From assembly GCA_030748895.1 (NCBI GenBank), contig JASMLC010000001.1, positions 100,119 through 164,118 on the forward strand: a stretch of 64,000 nucleotides of DNA. Direction: 5' to 3'. The position numbers and the translations under genes were made by a program. The notes under the pieces were generated by a model that made no database searches, had not been told where the DNA came from, and was given only the letters and a program-made list of their open reading frames with translations. How positions within the stretch are numbered: the first letter of the stretch is position 1; each line of letters begins with the position of its first letter. Shown piece after piece: positions 48,741 to 56,952 of the stretch. The DNA is from Candidatus Poseidoniia archaeon. GTDB lineage: Archaea; Thermoplasmatota; Poseidoniia; MGIII; CG-Epi1.

Positions 48741-49126
48741 CTCGTCGTATTTCCTCCGGCTCCGACTGGGAGCGGCGCGCGAGCTACTCGCGCGCCGTGG
48801 TCGCGGGCGAGTGGGTGTTCGTCTCGGGAACAACCGGCTTCGACTACGCGACGATGGAGATTTCCGATGACGTCGCCGAGCAGGCGGAGCGGGCGCTCGA
48901 CAACATCGTCGCAGCGCTGGCGGAAGCGGGTTGCAGCCTGGACGACGTGGTGCGCGTGACTTATATACTGGTTGATGAGAATGATTTCAAGTGTATCGTG
49001 CCGGTAATCGGCTGCCGCTTTGCCGTCGCGCGGCCAGCGGCGACCGCGCTTATCGCGAAGCTGGTCGACCCACGCATCCGCGTCGAGATTGAAGTTACGG
49101 CGCGGCTGCCGGCCGGTGAACGGTAA
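48737..49126 (+). CDS. RidA/YjgF family enamine/imine deaminase
   Basis: A 129-residue protein starting at the ATG that overlaps the previous stop (ATGA). Core: RRASYSRAVVAGEWVFVSGTTGFDYATMEISDDVAEQAERALDNIVAALAEAGCSLDDVVRVTYILVDENDF then a C-terminal RPAATALIAKLVDPRIRVEIEVTA. The Arg that salts substrate carboxylate in RidA (RxA near the C-terminus) is in DPRIRVEIE. The family hydrolyses reactive enamines from PLP enzymes. Aminotransferases follow at 50453 and 51460 on the other strand. Confidence 0.9.
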   Translation: MTRRISSGSDWERRASYSRAVVAGEWVFVSGTTGFDYATMEISDDVAEQAERALDNIVAALAEAGCSLDDVVRVTYILVDENDFKCIVPVIGCRFAVARPAATALIAKLVDPRIRVEIEVTARLPAGER

Positions 49127-49129
49127 GGC

Positions 49130-50428
49130 TCAGGCGCGGACGACGCGCGCCTTCACGTCACCGAGCGCAGCCATGACGTTGCGCGTATCGACCACCAGTG
49201 GCGCGTGCTCGCCGACCAGCGCGTAATCGACGTCATTGTGGTCGGTGACAATGAGCACGCCGTCGCAGTCGCGCAGCACTTCCGCAGTCAGCGGTGTTGA
49301 TTTGCGGCTGCGGTATTCGGCGACGAATGGGTCATGGTAGCTGACACGGGCGCCCTTGACCTCGAGCAGCTCTAGCAGCCGCCCGGCAGGCGATTCGCGG
49401 GTGTCGTCGATGTTGCGCTTGTAAGCAGCCCCCAATAGCAGGACGCGGCTGCCGCGAATCGCCTTGCCGTCGTCGTTGAGTGCGCGGAGCAGGCGGTGGC
49501 CAACATGCTCGGTCATCGCCATGTTCAGCTCGCCCGCGAGCTCGATGAAGCGTGCGGTGGTGTTGAACTCTTTTGCGCGCCACGCCAGGTAAAACGGGTC
49601 GACCGGGATGCAGTGGCCACCCATGCCAGGGCCGGGGTAGAAGGGCATGAAGCCGAAGGGCTTGGTCGCGGCGGCGTCGACTACCTCCCAGATGTTGACG
49701 TCCATGCGGTCGAGCACCAGCTTGAGCTCGTTGACCATAGTGATGTTCACGGCGCGGAAGATGTTCTCCATCAGCTTGGTCGCCTCCGCAGTTTCCGGGC
49801 TGGAAACGGGGATGGTGCGCGGCACTACCGATTCGTAGAGCGCGACCGCCATATCGCGGCAGGTATCGGTGTGGCCGCCGACCACCTTGGGGATGTCGCC
49901 CATCCCGTAATTTGCGTTGCCGGGGTCCTCGCGCTCGGGCGAGTACGCCAGGAAGAAGTCCGCGCCGGCGCGCAGCCCGCTTGCCTCGAGCCGCGGCAGA
50001 AGCAGCTCGCGCGTCGTGCCGGGCCAGGTCGTCGATTCGAGCGCGACCAGCTGTCCGGGGCGCAGCGTCGCAGTGATGGCATCCGCGGCCGCCTCGACAT
50101 GGCTCATGTCGGGCTGGTGGTGCTGGTCGAGCGGGGTCGGGACGCAGATGAGTACCGCGTCCGCCTCGCCCAGCCGCGCGAAATCGGTGGTCGCCTCTCC
50201 GCCCTGCGCCAGTTCGCGCATCGCCTTGCGGGGAATGTGTCGCATCACCCGCTCGCCGCGGTTGACTTGCGCGACACGCTGCGAATCGGTGTCGAAGCCG
50301 AGCACGGGAAAGCCGGCGCGCGCGAAGCCGATTGAGAGCGGCAGCCCGACGTAGCCCAGTCCGACGACGCCGACGGTGGCCTCGCGGGATTTGATGCGCT
50401 GCTGGAGCTGTTTTGCGGGGGTGCTCAC
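49130..50428 (-). CDS. UDP-N-acetyl-D-mannosaminuronate/nucleotide sugar dehydrogenase
   Basis: A 432-residue NAD-dependent enzyme of the UDP-glucose/GDP-mannose dehydrogenase family. Seen: VGVVGLGYVGLPLSIGFARAGFPVLGFD (NAD), VLICVPTPLD, LESTTWPGTTRE, YSPERED, ATKLMENIFRAVNI, and the catalytic-region PGPGMGGHCIPVDPFYL. The usual catalytic Cys is in GGHCIPVDP. It oxidises a nucleotide sugar to the uronate for surface polymers or N-glycans, in line with the nucleotidyltransferase at 60910. Convergent with the RidA gene (3 bp between stops). Confidence 0.92.
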   Translation of the reverse strand: MSTPAKQLQQRIKSREATVGVVGLGYVGLPLSIGFARAGFPVLGFDTDSQRVAQVNRGERVMRHIPRKAMRELAQGGEATTDFARLGEADAVLICVPTPLDQHHQPDMSHVEAAADAITATLRPGQLVALESTTWPGTTRELLLPRLEASGLRAGADFFLAYSPEREDPGNANYGMGDIPKVVGGHTDTCRDMAVALYESVVPRTIPVSSPETAEATKLMENIFRAVNITMVNELKLVLDRMDVNIWEVVDAAATKPFGFMPFYPGPGMGGHCIPVDPFYLAWRAKEFNTTARFIELAGELNMAMTEHVGHRLLRALNDDGKAIRGSRVLLLGAAYKRNIDDTRESPAGRLLELLEVKGARVSYHDPFVAEYRSRKSTPLTAEVLRDCDGVLIVTDHNDVDYALVGEHAPLVVDTRNVMAALGDVKARVVRA

Positions 50429-50452
50429 GGCGCTTGCCAGCCGACGGGGATT

Positions 50453-51463
50453 TTAAACTTCGACGACCCAGCCGAACTCGTCGGGTGCGTCACCGTGCTG
50501 GATGGCGGTCAGCGCCTCGTAGAGCGCGCGCGTGCGGGGACCGACTTTGCTGCCGCTGAACTGGTGGTCCTCGCCCTCGTAGCTGATGCAGCCGATGGGT
50601 GAGATGACCGCGGCGGTGCCGGAGCAGAAGAGCTCGTCTGCCTTGAGCGCCTCGTCGACGGAGACGTCTCGCTCCTCGACCTGCATCCCGAAGCGCTCCG
50701 CCGCCAGTTGCAGCACTGAGTCGCGGGTCACGCCGGACAGGATGGAGCCGCTCAATGCGGGCGTTACGAGTGTGTCGCCAAAGAGCGCGAAGAAATTGGC
50801 GGCGCCGACCTCCTCGATGTAGCGGTCCTCGGCGGCGTCAAGGTAGACCACCTCGGCGTAGCCCTTGCGCTTGGCGTGGCTGCTCGGCAGCATCCCGGGA
50901 GCGTAGTTTCCGATGGCCTTGACACCCCCGGTCCCCTTCGGGGCGGCACGGTGGAAGTCGCGCGTCACCAGCAGCCGGATGGGCGTCAGCCCGCCCTTGA
51001 AGTAGGGGCCGACTGGCGATGCGTAGACCAGGAATGCGAACTCGGGCGCCGGCGCGACTCCCAGGATGGCGCCGCTGCCGAACACCAGCGGGCGAAGATA
51101 GAGTGCACCTTCGTCGCTGGGTGGGATGAAATCGCTGTTTTCGCTGACGACGTCGCGCACCGCGGAGAGAAACATTTCCTCAGGAACAGGGGGCATCGAG
51201 AGTCGGCGGCAGCCAGCGCGCAGCCGCGCCGCGTTCATCGCCGGCCGGAAGAGCAGGATGCGCCCATCGTCAGCGCGGTACGCCTTCAAGCCCTCAAAGA
51301 GTCCCTGCCCGTAGTTCAGCACGCACGCTGCCGGCGATAGTTCAAGGTTCTGGAACGGCTGCAGCTCGCCCGGCTGCCACTCGTCGCCCAGTTCGCAGCG
51401 GGCGATGAACATCGTGCGGGTGGGGGTGAACGAGAAAGTCAGCTCGCCGAAGTCGATGCTCAC
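50453..51463 (-). CDS. ilvE: Branched-chain amino acid aminotransferase
   Basis: A 336-residue fold-type IV PLP enzyme. Start is the GTG (MSIDFGELTFSFT) overlapping the stop of the next gene by 4 bp; the open frame continues far upstream but only as a shadow. Seen: VLNYGQGLFEGLKAYR, TGGVKAIGNYAPG with the PLP Lys, EVGAANFFALFGDTLVTP, SGSILSGVTRDSVLQLA and SGTAAVISPIGCISYEG. The final step in Leu, Ile and Val synthesis or the first step in their breakdown, the latter feeding propionyl-CoA for the mutase. Confidence 0.95.
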   Translation of the reverse strand: MSIDFGELTFSFTPTRTMFIARCELGDEWQPGELQPFQNLELSPAACVLNYGQGLFEGLKAYRADDGRILLFRPAMNAARLRAGCRRLSMPPVPEEMFLSAVRDVVSENSDFIPPSDEGALYLRPLVFGSGAILGVAPAPEFAFLVYASPVGPYFKGGLTPIRLLVTRDFHRAAPKGTGGVKAIGNYAPGMLPSSHAKRKGYAEVVYLDAAEDRYIEEVGAANFFALFGDTLVTPALSGSILSGVTRDSVLQLAAERFGMQVEERDVSVDEALKADELFCSGTAAVISPIGCISYEGEDHQFSGSKVGPRTRALYEALTAIQHGDAPDEFGWVVEV

Positions 51464-52767
51464 GTCCTCGCCTCGCTGAACTGCGCCAGCCGCCCTTCCA
51501 GCACCGGATACTCTTTCTCGCTGACGAACGACACGCATACCCGCAGTCCGTCCCGTGAAGAGCCGGCCGACTTTAGCGTGATGGTCGAAATCCCGTAGCG
51601 CAACAGCTCGAGCAGCAGCTCGCCCGACTCGAGCCCGGGGTGGTCGAGCGTAAGATAGAAGCCGTCGCCAATTGGTGCGCCGTTGTCGTCGCCGTAAACC
51701 AGTTCGAAGCCGGCCGACAGGAACATTTTCCGTACGCGGCGGGCGCGCTCGCCATACTCCCGTGTCCGCGCGACGAAGTCCAGTTCGCCGTCGCTGGCCG
51801 CCTCGAGCATCGCCGCCAACCCGTGCTGCGCGGTGTGCGACGCGCCCGACGTCGTGACGTAGAGCCCGCCGTGCGCGAAGGCGTGGCCGAACTGCGCGGT
51901 GCCGCAGCTCGCCTCGAGCGCTGGGAATTCGCGCTTGCGCAACCCCGGCGAGACGACGGCCAGCGCACAGCGCTGGCCGGGATACGAGAACGCCTTTGAA
52001 GACGAGAGCAATAGCACCCAGTTCTGCCCGTAACGCCCGACGGTCGGGACGAACGGCGGCTCGCCCGGCTGCGAATAGTCGGCGCGGAAGTCCATCCCGA
52101 GATACGCCTGGTCCTCGATAGCGAGCGCGTCGTGCGCGTCGCACAGGCGGGCGATGCCTTCCAGCTCCGCCTCGGTCAGGCAGGCCCAGCTGGGGTTGTT
52201 GGGCGACGACCAGAAGACGCCGCCGATGTCGCCGCGTTCGAGCCGCGCCTCGAGCGCGGCAAGCAAAACGTCGCCGCGCAGGTCGCCCAGCTCGAGCCCG
52301 TCGCGCGGCAGCCCGAGAAAGCGTGCCTGCAACTGGCTGACGGGGAAGGTCGGGTCGAGAAACAGGATGGTCTCGCGTCCGGGGTGCATCCGCGCCGCCA
52401 GGGCTTGCGCGACGAAGCCGCCCTGCATCGAGCCGCAGGTGGCGACGACGCACTCTTCGCCTACGGAAAGGTCAAGGAACGCCTTCAGGAAGCGCACGCC
52501 GGCGCGCTTCAGCCGCGGGATGCCGTCGAAGGGGGGGTATGCGCCGTGCGTCCCCGCCTCGAGCGCCTCGCGCTCTGCTTCAGCGGCCTGCGGCGGCGGC
52601 GGGATGTTGGGAATGCCGAACTCCATGCGCACGAACTTGATGCCGGTCTCCGCCTCGAGCAGGCTCGCCAGCCGGTTCACCTCGCGGATGGCGAGCCGCC
52701 CGCTGTCGAAGCCGGTCTGTGCGAGCAACGCTTCCAGCGTCTGCCGGGGAATCGGGATGTCGTGCAT
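51460..52767 (-). CDS. Class I/II PLP-dependent aminotransferase
   Basis: A 435-residue enzyme starting at the ATG at 52767 (MHDIPIPRQTLEALLAQTGF). PLP Lys in LLSSSKAFSYPGQRCALAV; SSPNNPSWACLTEAEL gives the cofactor Asn and IEDQAYLGMDF the Asp; GLRVCVSF supplies the C-terminal Arg. N-terminal FVRMEFGIPNIPPPPQAAEAEREAL is typical of amino-acid aminotransferases of archaeal type. Cotranscribed with ilvE (4-bp overlap). Its promoter region is shared with thiR; TATA-like GGTTTATAGG lies near 52817-52826. Substrate unknown. Confidence 0.88.
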   Translation of the reverse strand: MHDIPIPRQTLEALLAQTGFDSGRLAIREVNRLASLLEAETGIKFVRMEFGIPNIPPPPQAAEAEREALEAGTHGAYPPFDGIPRLKRAGVRFLKAFLDLSVGEECVVATCGSMQGGFVAQALAARMHPGRETILFLDPTFPVSQLQARFLGLPRDGLELGDLRGDVLLAALEARLERGDIGGVFWSSPNNPSWACLTEAELEGIARLCDAHDALAIEDQAYLGMDFRADYSQPGEPPFVPTVGRYGQNWVLLLSSSKAFSYPGQRCALAVVSPGLRKREFPALEASCGTAQFGHAFAHGGLYVTTSGASHTAQHGLAAMLEAASDGELDFVARTREYGERARRVRKMFLSAGFELVYGDDNGAPIGDGFYLTLDHPGLESGELLLELLRYGISTITLKSAGSSRDGLRVCVSFVSEKEYPVLEGRLAQFSEART

Positions 52768-52824
52768 GCCTCGCGCCGGCAGGCCCGCCTCGGCTAATAA
52801 CCTTGCACCACCGATATACCTATA

Positions 52825-52852
52825 AACCGCTTCTGGAATTTGATAAGCGGTT
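52825..52852 (+). promoter_or_regulatory. Inverted-repeat operator in the thiR/aminotransferase divergent promoter
   Basis: AACCGCTT, twelve-base spacer, AAGCGGTT: a perfect 8-bp inverted repeat ending four bases before the thiR ATG. The left arm overlaps CTATAAACC, a TATA candidate that can serve either strand. The position suggests autoregulation of the regulator, perhaps also control of the divergent aminotransferase. Confidence 0.55.
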
Positions 52853-52855
52853 AAT

Positions 52856-53656
52856 ATGATACCGACCGAACTGAACGGAAACCTCCTGAAAGAGCTGCGC
52901 GGCCGCACCTGCCGCCTGCTGGCGCGCGAAGAGTGGACGCAGGCGCAGCTCGGCCGCGCGCTCGGCGTCTCGCAAGTCATGGCGGGCAACTACCTCGCCG
53001 GGATGCCGACGCCGCTGCCCGAGCCGACCGAGAGCGACTTGCAGCAGGCTGCGCGTCGCCTGGCGGGGGCGCTGCGCGACGGCGCGGTGCGCGAGTGGTC
53101 GCTGGCGCTGCTGCTCGACGGCGAGCCACTGACGGTGCGGCTCCCTTCGGGGGGGGCGCGCGAAGCGGTGCTGGCCGACCTGGCGCGGGCGCGCAAGCGG
53201 CTCTCGCCGTTGCTGGCGCACCTCTCGCCCGAAGTGCGCTGCAACCTGGCGTGTGCGCTGCCCGAAGCGAAGGCGGCGGACGGCATCGCCGCGTTCCCGG
53301 GCCGGCTGACGCCGGTCGGGGGCGAAGCGCGGCCGCTCGCGCCGGCCGAGTTCGGTGCGTCGCACCACCTCGCCGAACTGCTGCTGCTGCTGCGCCAGCG
53401 GATGCCTGCCCGTAAGGCGATAGTCAACCTGCGCTGGGACGCGGTCGTCGAAGACGCGCTGCCGCGCGCCGGCCTGCCGCTGGCACGGCTGGTGCGCAAG
53501 GGCGAGCGCCTCGAGCTGCCGGGCGGGGGCCTCGCGCCAGCGCTGGTCGACGAGGGCAGCGTCGGGTGGGAGCCAGCGCTCTACCTGCACGGCGACACGC
53601 TCGACGAAGTGGCGACGCAGGTTGAAGCGCTCGCGACCACGGCGGAGCTGGCATGA
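52856..53656 (+). CDS. ThiR-like transcriptional regulator (HTH plus ThiN domain)
   Basis: A 266-residue protein. The N-terminus has a helix-turn-helix (about 20-50, EEWTQAQLGRALGVSQVMAGNYLAG). The C-terminal domain, RCNLACALPEAKAADGIAAFPGRLTPVGGEARPLAPAEFGASHHLAELLLLLRQRMPARKAIVNLRWD, matches ThiN. Stand-alone HTH-ThiN proteins (ThiR) are archaeal repressors of thiamine genes that sense thiamine phosphates. Leaderless start with its operator upstream. It overlaps the symporter gene by 4 bp, tying the two into one operon. Confidence 0.85.
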   Translation: MIPTELNGNLLKELRGRTCRLLAREEWTQAQLGRALGVSQVMAGNYLAGMPTPLPEPTESDLQQAARRLAGALRDGAVREWSLALLLDGEPLTVRLPSGGAREAVLADLARARKRLSPLLAHLSPEVRCNLACALPEAKAADGIAAFPGRLTPVGGEARPLAPAEFGASHHLAELLLLLRQRMPARKAIVNLRWDAVVEDALPRAGLPLARLVRKGERLELPGGGLAPALVDEGSVGWEPALYLHGDTLDEVATQVEALATTAELA

Positions 53657-55086
53657 GCAGCGGCTTCGCGCTGCTACTGATGCTGGCGACGCTCGGTTTC
53701 TTCGGCTTCATCGGGTGGCAGGCGGGCCGCGAGCGGCAAATCGACCGCGACTACTTCCTCTCGGCGCGCGGAACGCAGCCGTGGCAAGTCATCGGGCTCT
53801 CGCTCTTCGCGTCGGGAATGGGAATCTGGATTCTCTTTTCGCCGTCGGAAGTGGGTTACTACGCTGGCTTCTACGACGTCTTCGCATACGCGCTCTCGGC
53901 GGCGACGCCGTTCCTGCTGCTGGCGCGGCTGGGCCCAATGGTGCGCGAGCGGCTGCCCGACGGGATTACGCTCGCCGACTATGTCCGCACGCGGCTGGGG
54001 CGGCAGATGCAGGTGTACGTCGGCTGCATCGCCGTGCTCTATATGTTCACCTTCCTTTTCGCCGAGTTTACCGCCATCGGCAAGGCGCTGCACGTTTTGG
54101 CAGGCATTGAGCCGATTATCCCGATAGTCGCCGTCGCAGCCGTGACAGCAGCCTATACCGCCTACGGGGGACTGCCGGCGTCGCTGGGCACCGACCGCAT
54201 TCAGGCCTGGTTCATCATCTGGCTGCTGCTGGTGGTAGCGCTGCTGATGCTGGGTGAAGGCCCGCGTGACCTGTGGGACCGCGCCGTCGCCTTCAACCCG
54301 GAAGACGACTGGAGCATCGGCAGCATAACCTTCACCAGCCCCGAGACGCTGAAGAGCGGGCTGGCGTTGCTCATCGCGATTACCGCCGCCGAGATGTTTT
54401 CGCAGGGGAACTGGCAGCGCACCTGGGCTTCGCGCGACGACGACGCGCTGCGGCACGGCGCCTACCTTGCGGCGGGCCTCTGCTTTGTGGCGGTGTTGGT
54501 GATGGGATTCCTCGGCACCGTCGTCGCGGGTGATGGCGCCGTCGAAGACCCTTCGGCGGCGTTCTTCTACCTGCTCGCTGGCTATCCGGCGCTGCTACTG
54601 GCGTTCTTCGTCGTGCTGGGAGTGGCGCTGGTCTGCTCTAGTGTCGACACCTTGCAGAACGCGATTGTCGCCTCGATTTCGCAGGACCTCTCCGACCAGC
54701 GACTGACGCTGGTGCAGGCGCGGCAGATGTCGCTGCTGCTCATCCTGCCGGCCATCTGGCTGGCGCTTGAGATGCAGGCGGCGTCGGTCTTTGCCATCTT
54801 CCTCTTCGCCGACTTGCTGGCGACCGCAACCGTGCTACCGGTGCTGCTCTCGCTCTGGGAGCGCGTCGTCCCGCAGGCGGCGCTGGCGGGCGCCGTTGCC
54901 GGGCTGCTATCGGTCGTGGCGTACGGCGCCGCGACCGCCGACGTGGCGACCGGCGTGGGATACCTGACGTCACCGACCAACGCGTGGGGGCTCGCCAACC
55001 TTGGTGTTTTCCTCTCGGCACTACTCGGTTCGGGCATCGTCACGGTAGGCGGCTCGCTGGCGCTCGCCCCGAAGAGCGGTAAATAA
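53653..55086 (+). CDS. Sodium:solute symporter family transporter, likely thiamine or precursor uptake
   Basis: A 477-residue SSS-family permease with about 13 helices. Seen: DYFLSARGTQPWQVIGLSLFASGMGIW, LADYVRTRLGRQMQVYVG, TAYGGLPASLGTDRIQAWFI, EMFSQGNWQRTWASRDDDALRHG and VCSSVDTLQNAIVASISQDL, all family regions. Cotranscribed with the ThiR-like regulator and adjacent to thiamine pyrophosphokinase, which makes a thiamine or HMP/HET substrate the best guess. The sequence alone does not prove substrate. Confidence 0.88.
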   Translation: MSSGFALLLMLATLGFFGFIGWQAGRERQIDRDYFLSARGTQPWQVIGLSLFASGMGIWILFSPSEVGYYAGFYDVFAYALSAATPFLLLARLGPMVRERLPDGITLADYVRTRLGRQMQVYVGCIAVLYMFTFLFAEFTAIGKALHVLAGIEPIIPIVAVAAVTAAYTAYGGLPASLGTDRIQAWFIIWLLLVVALLMLGEGPRDLWDRAVAFNPEDDWSIGSITFTSPETLKSGLALLIAITAAEMFSQGNWQRTWASRDDDALRHGAYLAAGLCFVAVLVMGFLGTVVAGDGAVEDPSAAFFYLLAGYPALLLAFFVVLGVALVCSSVDTLQNAIVASISQDLSDQRLTLVQARQMSLLLILPAIWLALEMQAASVFAIFLFADLLATATVLPVLLSLWERVVPQAALAGAVAGLLSVVAYGAATADVATGVGYLTSPTNAWGLANLGVFLSALLGSGIVTVGGSLALAPKSGK

Positions 55087-55092
55087 AGCTCT

Positions 55093-55698
55093 TCAGGCGT
55101 GCAACGCGCTGAAATTGCCCTCGAGCAGCAACAGTTTCCCGGAATGGCATTCGACCCGCACGCGCCCCGACTCGCCGACCTCGTTGTGCAGCCCGCGCGC
55201 GCCCATCGCGAGCGACTCTCGCACCAGCTCCCAGCGCGCGCCGCTAACGCTCACGGTGGCGTCGGCTAGCGCCAGCAGCGAGAAGAGCGTCCCCGGCTCT
55301 GCCGCGAATTCGGCGCTCCCGGCAACGGCGGTGACGCGGAAGCGGTCGTCGTGCAGCGCAACGCCCTCGAAGGCGAGCGCCAGCGCCGCCAGCGTGTGGT
55401 CGAGCCGGCCGCCTGACCAGCCGACGACCACGATTTCGTCAGCGCCCTGCGCCCGGGCCCACGCGACCGCCTTCTCAAGGTCAGAGCGGCCGGGGTCGTC
55501 GTCGCGCACCAGCCGGTCGGCCAGCTCTTTCAGGGCATCGGCGGAGAGCGAATCCATGTCGCCGACGATTGCGTCCGGACTAACGGCGGCGTCGAGCAGT
55601 CGCTCGCCGCCGCCGTCGGCACCGACGACCAGCGCATCGCGCGCCAGCACTGCAATATCGGCGGGCAACGACCGGTCGCCCGCGACGAGCGCCTTCAC
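55093..55698 (-). CDS. Thiamine pyrophosphokinase
   Basis: A 201-residue enzyme that converts thiamine and ATP to thiamine diphosphate. Seen: VVGADGGGERLLDAAVSPDAIVGDMDSLS, RDDDPGRSDLEKAVAWARAQGADEIVVVGWSGGRLDHTLAALAL. These Asp-rich motifs bind Mg-ATP. A C-terminal beta domain (ARWELVRESLAMGARGLHNEVGESGRVRVECHSGKLLLL) is normal. The ATG overlaps the GGR stop, so it is cotranscribed with GGR, and it is convergent with the symporter (6 bp apart). Confidence 0.93.
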   Translation of the reverse strand: MKALVAGDRSLPADIAVLARDALVVGADGGGERLLDAAVSPDAIVGDMDSLSADALKELADRLVRDDDPGRSDLEKAVAWARAQGADEIVVVGWSGGRLDHTLAALALAFEGVALHDDRFRVTAVAGSAEFAAEPGTLFSLLALADATVSVSGARWELVRESLAMGARGLHNEVGESGRVRVECHSGKLLLLEGNFSALHA

Positions 55699-56879
55699 AG
55701 CATCGCGCCGACCTTTTCCAGGATTTCGGGGTGATGCTCCTCCAGAACTTCCAGGATGCCCTGCACGGTTGGCTCCTCGACGCCAACTTTAACCATAGTC
55801 GCGACGACGGCGTCAATCATCTCCGGCTCGACCTCGGTCAGTTTGCTCTTCGCAAGGTAGGAGTGGTAGAGCCGGTCCTCCATCTTCGCGCGCCAGCCCC
55901 GGTCGTACGCTTGCAGGAACTCGTCGCTGAAGTCGCCCGCCTCCATCGCGGCGACAGCGACGCGCCCCGCTTCGCGTCCCGACAGGCAGGCGTTGGCGAC
56001 GCCGCCGCCCGTGATTGAGTCGATGTGCCGCGCCGCGTCGCCGACCAGCATCACCCCCGCCGCGGCAGTCTGCTCGAGCGGCTCGGAGAGCGAAACGCCG
56101 CCGGCGATGGTGTCGATTATCCTGCCGTTGGCAAAGTCGGGATGCTCAGCGATGAACGAGTCGAGCAGTGCCTTGATTTCGCCCGGCTGTTTTACCCGCG
56201 AGAGCATGCAGCCGATGCCGACGTTGGACTTGCTATCCGTCTTCGGGAAAGACCAGATGTAGGCCCCCTTCGAGCCTTTGGCGAGATAGAATTCGCAGTA
56301 GGCGGGGTCGATATCCAGGTCGATTACCGTATACTGTAGCGCGCCGCACATGTCGGCCGGCTTGCGGTGCGTCGGCAGCCCCGCCCAGCGCCCCACCTGC
56401 GATTCGAAGCCGTCGGCGCCAATCACCACGCCACAGCGCAGTTCCTCGCGCGAGCCGTCGGGATTCCGCAGCCGCACCCCGGCAACGGCGTCGCCGTCGC
56501 GTAGCAGCCCGGTGACGGTCACGCCGGTCCGGACTTCGGCGCCCGCGTCGGCCGCCAGTTGCGCGAGATGCTGGTCGAGCCCGGTGCGCGAGATGACCGC
56601 GCCGACCTCGGTGCCGAGATTGTCGTCATCGATGGTAAGGCAGGTGCCGTTCGGCGAATAGATGCGCGCGCCGCGGACACGGTTGACGACCCAGTCGCCC
56701 TCGACCACGACGCCAATCATCTCGAGCCAGCGCGGGGCGATGCCCTCGCCGCACCGCACGGGAACGCCGATTTCGGCACGTTTCTCGAGCAGCAGCGTCC
56801 GCGCGCCTCCTTCGGCGGCGAACCGCGCCGCGGTCGAGCCGCCCGGCCCGGCGCCCACTACGATTACGTCCCAGTCCAT
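55695..56879 (-). CDS. Digeranylgeranylglycerophospholipid reductase
   Basis: A 394-residue FAD enzyme of the archaeal GGR group. Start set at ATG 56879 (MDWDVIVVGAGPGGSTAARFAA); the longer frame includes the promoter. Seen: EIGVPVRCGEGI (the CxGG-like cofactor loop of archaeal GGR), GADGFESQVGRWAGL, AYIWSFPKTDSKSNVGIGCM, GDAARHIDSITGGGVANACLSGREAG. It reduces geranylgeranyl chains to phytanyl chains. TATA-like CTTTAATATCGG at 56901-56912 gives a leaderless mRNA. Cotranscribed with thiamine pyrophosphokinase. Confidence 0.93.
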   Translation of the reverse strand: MDWDVIVVGAGPGGSTAARFAAEGGARTLLLEKRAEIGVPVRCGEGIAPRWLEMIGVVVEGDWVVNRVRGARIYSPNGTCLTIDDDNLGTEVGAVISRTGLDQHLAQLAADAGAEVRTGVTVTGLLRDGDAVAGVRLRNPDGSREELRCGVVIGADGFESQVGRWAGLPTHRKPADMCGALQYTVIDLDIDPAYCEFYLAKGSKGAYIWSFPKTDSKSNVGIGCMLSRVKQPGEIKALLDSFIAEHPDFANGRIIDTIAGGVSLSEPLEQTAAAGVMLVGDAARHIDSITGGGVANACLSGREAGRVAVAAMEAGDFSDEFLQAYDRGWRAKMEDRLYHSYLAKSKLTEVEPEMIDAVVATMVKVGVEEPTVQGILEVLEEHHPEILEKVGAML

Positions 56880-56952
56880 CGTCCGGCGCCAGCTTCCGCC
56901 GATATTAAAGCGGTGGGGAGCAACTATTATTATTCTGCGACCCTGTCGGCCC

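Noticed and set aside
51464..52453. Long upstream extension of the ilvE frame
   Set aside because: It is an Arg-rich antiframe of the aminotransferase gene, and ilvE homology starts at the GTG at 51463.
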